Part shown: one piece after another, positions 4,844 through 6,131 of the stretch
Position numbering within the stretch: the stretch's first letter is position 1
Layout of the letters: the number at the start of each line of letters is the position of its first letter
Assembly (NCBI RefSeq): GCF_003525665.1
Contig: NZ_DQDX01000015.1
Coordinates: 39,193 to 45,323 of the forward strand
Direction of reading: 5' to 3'
Length of the DNA: 6,131 bases
From: Flavobacterium sp.
Lineage (GTDB): Bacteria; Bacteroidota; Bacteroidia; Flavobacteriales; Flavobacteriaceae
The notes under the pieces: model-generated
The model's database searches: none
The model's input: only the letters and a program-made list of their open reading frames with translations
What the model was told of the DNA's origin: nothing
Position numbers and translations under genes: made by a program

Positions 4844-5974
4844 TTAGTTTTGGGCTAATAATTCGGTTACTTTATCTTTTAATTCTTTTCCAGTAAGGTC
4901 TTTTGCAACTACAATTCCGTATTTATTTACAACAAATGTTTTAGGAATTGAATTTACATTATATAAAAGTGCAATTGGTTCTTTCCATTCTTTTAAATTT
5001 GATACTTGTGTCCATGTAATACCATCTTTAGCAATTGCTTCTTTCCATTTGTTTAAATCTTTGTCTAGTGAAACTCCAACAATATTTAAACCTTTTGAAT
5101 GTAATTCATTGTATAAAGCTACTACATTTGGGTTTTCCATACGACAAGGTTTGCACCATGATGCCCAAAAATCAATGATTGTTACTTTTCCTAATGATTC
5201 TTTTAACGAAATAACTTTTCCATCTGGAGATTTAGCAGAAAAATCTGGAGCTCTTTTACCAACATCAACTTTTTTAGTTTCTTTTAATTTTTTTAGAATT
5301 TTTTTACCTTCAGAATGATCTTTCAAACTTTGATCTAACCCATCATAATATTTCTGAATTTTTGCTGTATCTGGTTCAAAATCGGCAAACATTGAATATA
5401 TTAACAATGATGAAATATACGATTTTGGATGGTCTCCGATATATTTCATAACATAATCTTTCATATTATTTTGCAATACAGCATAATCAGCTTGTAGTTG
5501 TTTGATGGTTTTTTCATCATTATTATTTTGTGCAACTGCTAATTTTGATTGATTTTTGTACTCAAATTCTTTAATTTTTGCCTGAAACTCATTTCTTTTC
5601 TCAGTAAATGATTGCATTTCATCATTGTTGTAAGTTCCACCAACTTTAGTTTTTTGAACAGAATCTTTATCAATTGTAATATCAATTTCACCAGTTTCTG
5701 TAATAACATAGAATGTTTCAATATTGACACCTTCTATTTGTATTTGATGCATCAAAGGCTCTTTAGTTTTTCCTTTGAAAGTGAATTTACCGTCTTTAAT
5801 TCTTGTTGTATCAACTGGAATCATACCTAAGGAATCATCTTGCTTGTGTAAAACAATTAATTTTCCATTATCAACTCCTTTTACTTCTCCTTCAATTGTA
5901 AATTCGCCGTCTTTAACATTACCACAACTAATAAAAATTGCAGATAAAATTGTTAGCAATACTATTTTTTTCAT
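4844..5974 (-). CDS. TlpA/ResA-like thiol-disulfide lipoprotein, DUF4369 plus thioredoxin fold
   Basis: This 376-residue product is a predicted lipoprotein. A basic start (MKK) and a hydrophobic stretch lead to the lipobox FISC, with lipidated Cys17. Residues about 24-115 form a beta-rich domain like DUF4369, common in Bacteroidota. Residues about 116-235 are helical and rich in Lys, Gln and Asn. Residues about 236-374 form an AhpC/TSA-type thioredoxin fold with the motif WCKPC (Cys274, Cys277), a following Arg and the cis-proline loop SIPKTF (Pro344). The active site suits a reductant or exchanger of disulfides outside the cytoplasm, but the substrate is unknown. After Cys17 comes GNVKDG, without the acidic run that marks surface export in Flavobacteriia, so a periplasm-facing location is inferred. 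It has its own promoter and terminator. The start fits the signal peptide and sits about 20 nt after the predicted transcription start. Confidence 0.9.
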   Translation of the reverse strand: MKKIVLLTILSAIFISCGNVKDGEFTIEGEVKGVDNGKLIVLHKQDDSLGMIPVDTTRIKDGKFTFKGKTKEPLMHQIQIEGVNIETFYVITETGEIDITIDKDSVQKTKVGGTYNNDEMQSFTEKRNEFQAKIKEFEYKNQSKLAVAQNNNDEKTIKQLQADYAVLQNNMKDYVMKYIGDHPKSYISSLLIYSMFADFEPDTAKIQKYYDGLDQSLKDHSEGKKILKKLKETKKVDVGKRAPDFSAKSPDGKVISLKESLGKVTIIDFWASWCKPCRMENPNVVALYNELHSKGLNIVGVSLDKDLNKWKEAIAKDGITWTQVSNLKEWKEPIALLYNVNSIPKTFVVNKYGIVVAKDLTGKELKDKVTELLAQN

Positions 5975-6000
5975 TTTTGTTTGTTAATTTAAATTTGACG

Positions 6001-6030
6001 CAAAAGTATTTAAATTTTAACAATATCAAA
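6001..6030 (-). promoter_or_regulatory. Bacteroidota-type promoter for the lipoprotein gene
   Basis: On the minus strand TTTG (6030-6027) is followed after 18 nt by TACTTTTG (6008-6001), an exact fit to TTG, 17-23 nt, TAnnTTTG. The -7 element ends 26 nt before the start codon, giving a short leader that ends in an A-rich run rather than a Shine-Dalgarno sequence. An imperfect AT-only inverted repeat (5983-5994 with 6008-6021) flanks the -7 element. The remaining sequence to 6131 is AT-rich and I see no gene in it. Confidence 0.75.
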
Positions 6031-6131
6031 TTACATTTATGATATGTTTACAATAATAGTAACTGTTAATTGATGTTGGATTAAATTAGTTTAGAATTAT
6101 AATTAGTAATTTTGTAAAATTAATTCTACAG

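Noticed and set aside
1..6131. A novel system, mobile element, CRISPR array or horizontally acquired island
   Set aside because: All genes but one are universal translation or transcription genes in a widely conserved order. The exception is a common Bacteroidota lipoprotein type, and composition is even throughout.

Overview
The window is a low-GC housekeeping locus from a member of the Bacteroidota, most likely a Flavobacteriaceae such as Flavobacterium. Four things point there: the gene order; two promoters matching the Bacteroidota consensus (TTG, 17-23 nt, TAnnTTTG); A/T-rich leaders almost without Shine-Dalgarno sequences; and a DUF4369/thioredoxin-fold lipoprotein. Every gene I can support is on the minus strand, so transcription runs from high to low coordinates.

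Layout in the direction of transcription. First comes a monocistronic unit (promoter 6001-6030, gene 4844-5974, terminator 4798-4826) for a TlpA/ResA-like thiol-disulfide lipoprotein. A second strong promoter (4712-4742) then opens a translation and transcription operon: tRNA-Tyr(GTA), tRNA-Thr(GGT), tuf (EF-Tu), a perfect 16-bp hairpin, tRNA-Trp(CCA), secE, nusG, rplK (L11), rplA (L1), rplJ (L10) and rplL (L7/L12). After rplL there is a 16-bp hairpin with a U-tract and an AT-rich spacer. The window ends there, just where rpoB is expected in this widely conserved cluster; no rpoB codon is inside the window.

The genes belong together functionally. EF-Tu and the three tRNAs supply aminoacyl-tRNA delivery. 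L11, L10, L7/L12 and L1 build the GTPase-associated stalk and the L1 stalk of the 50S subunit. NusG links RNA polymerase to elongation control, and SecE is a translocon subunit. I found no second strong promoter between tRNA-Tyr and the window edge, so output of the distal genes probably depends on read-through or processing at the two hairpins (3202-3240 and 134-172).

I see no mobile element, CRISPR array, transferred island or novel defence-like system. The points worth a second look are regulatory: the hairpin 5 nt from tRNA-Trp, the rplL-rpoB attenuator with alternative downstream stems, a nusG-rplK leader hairpin, and the lack of room for a classical L10 leader. No gap without a gene exceeds 300 bases.
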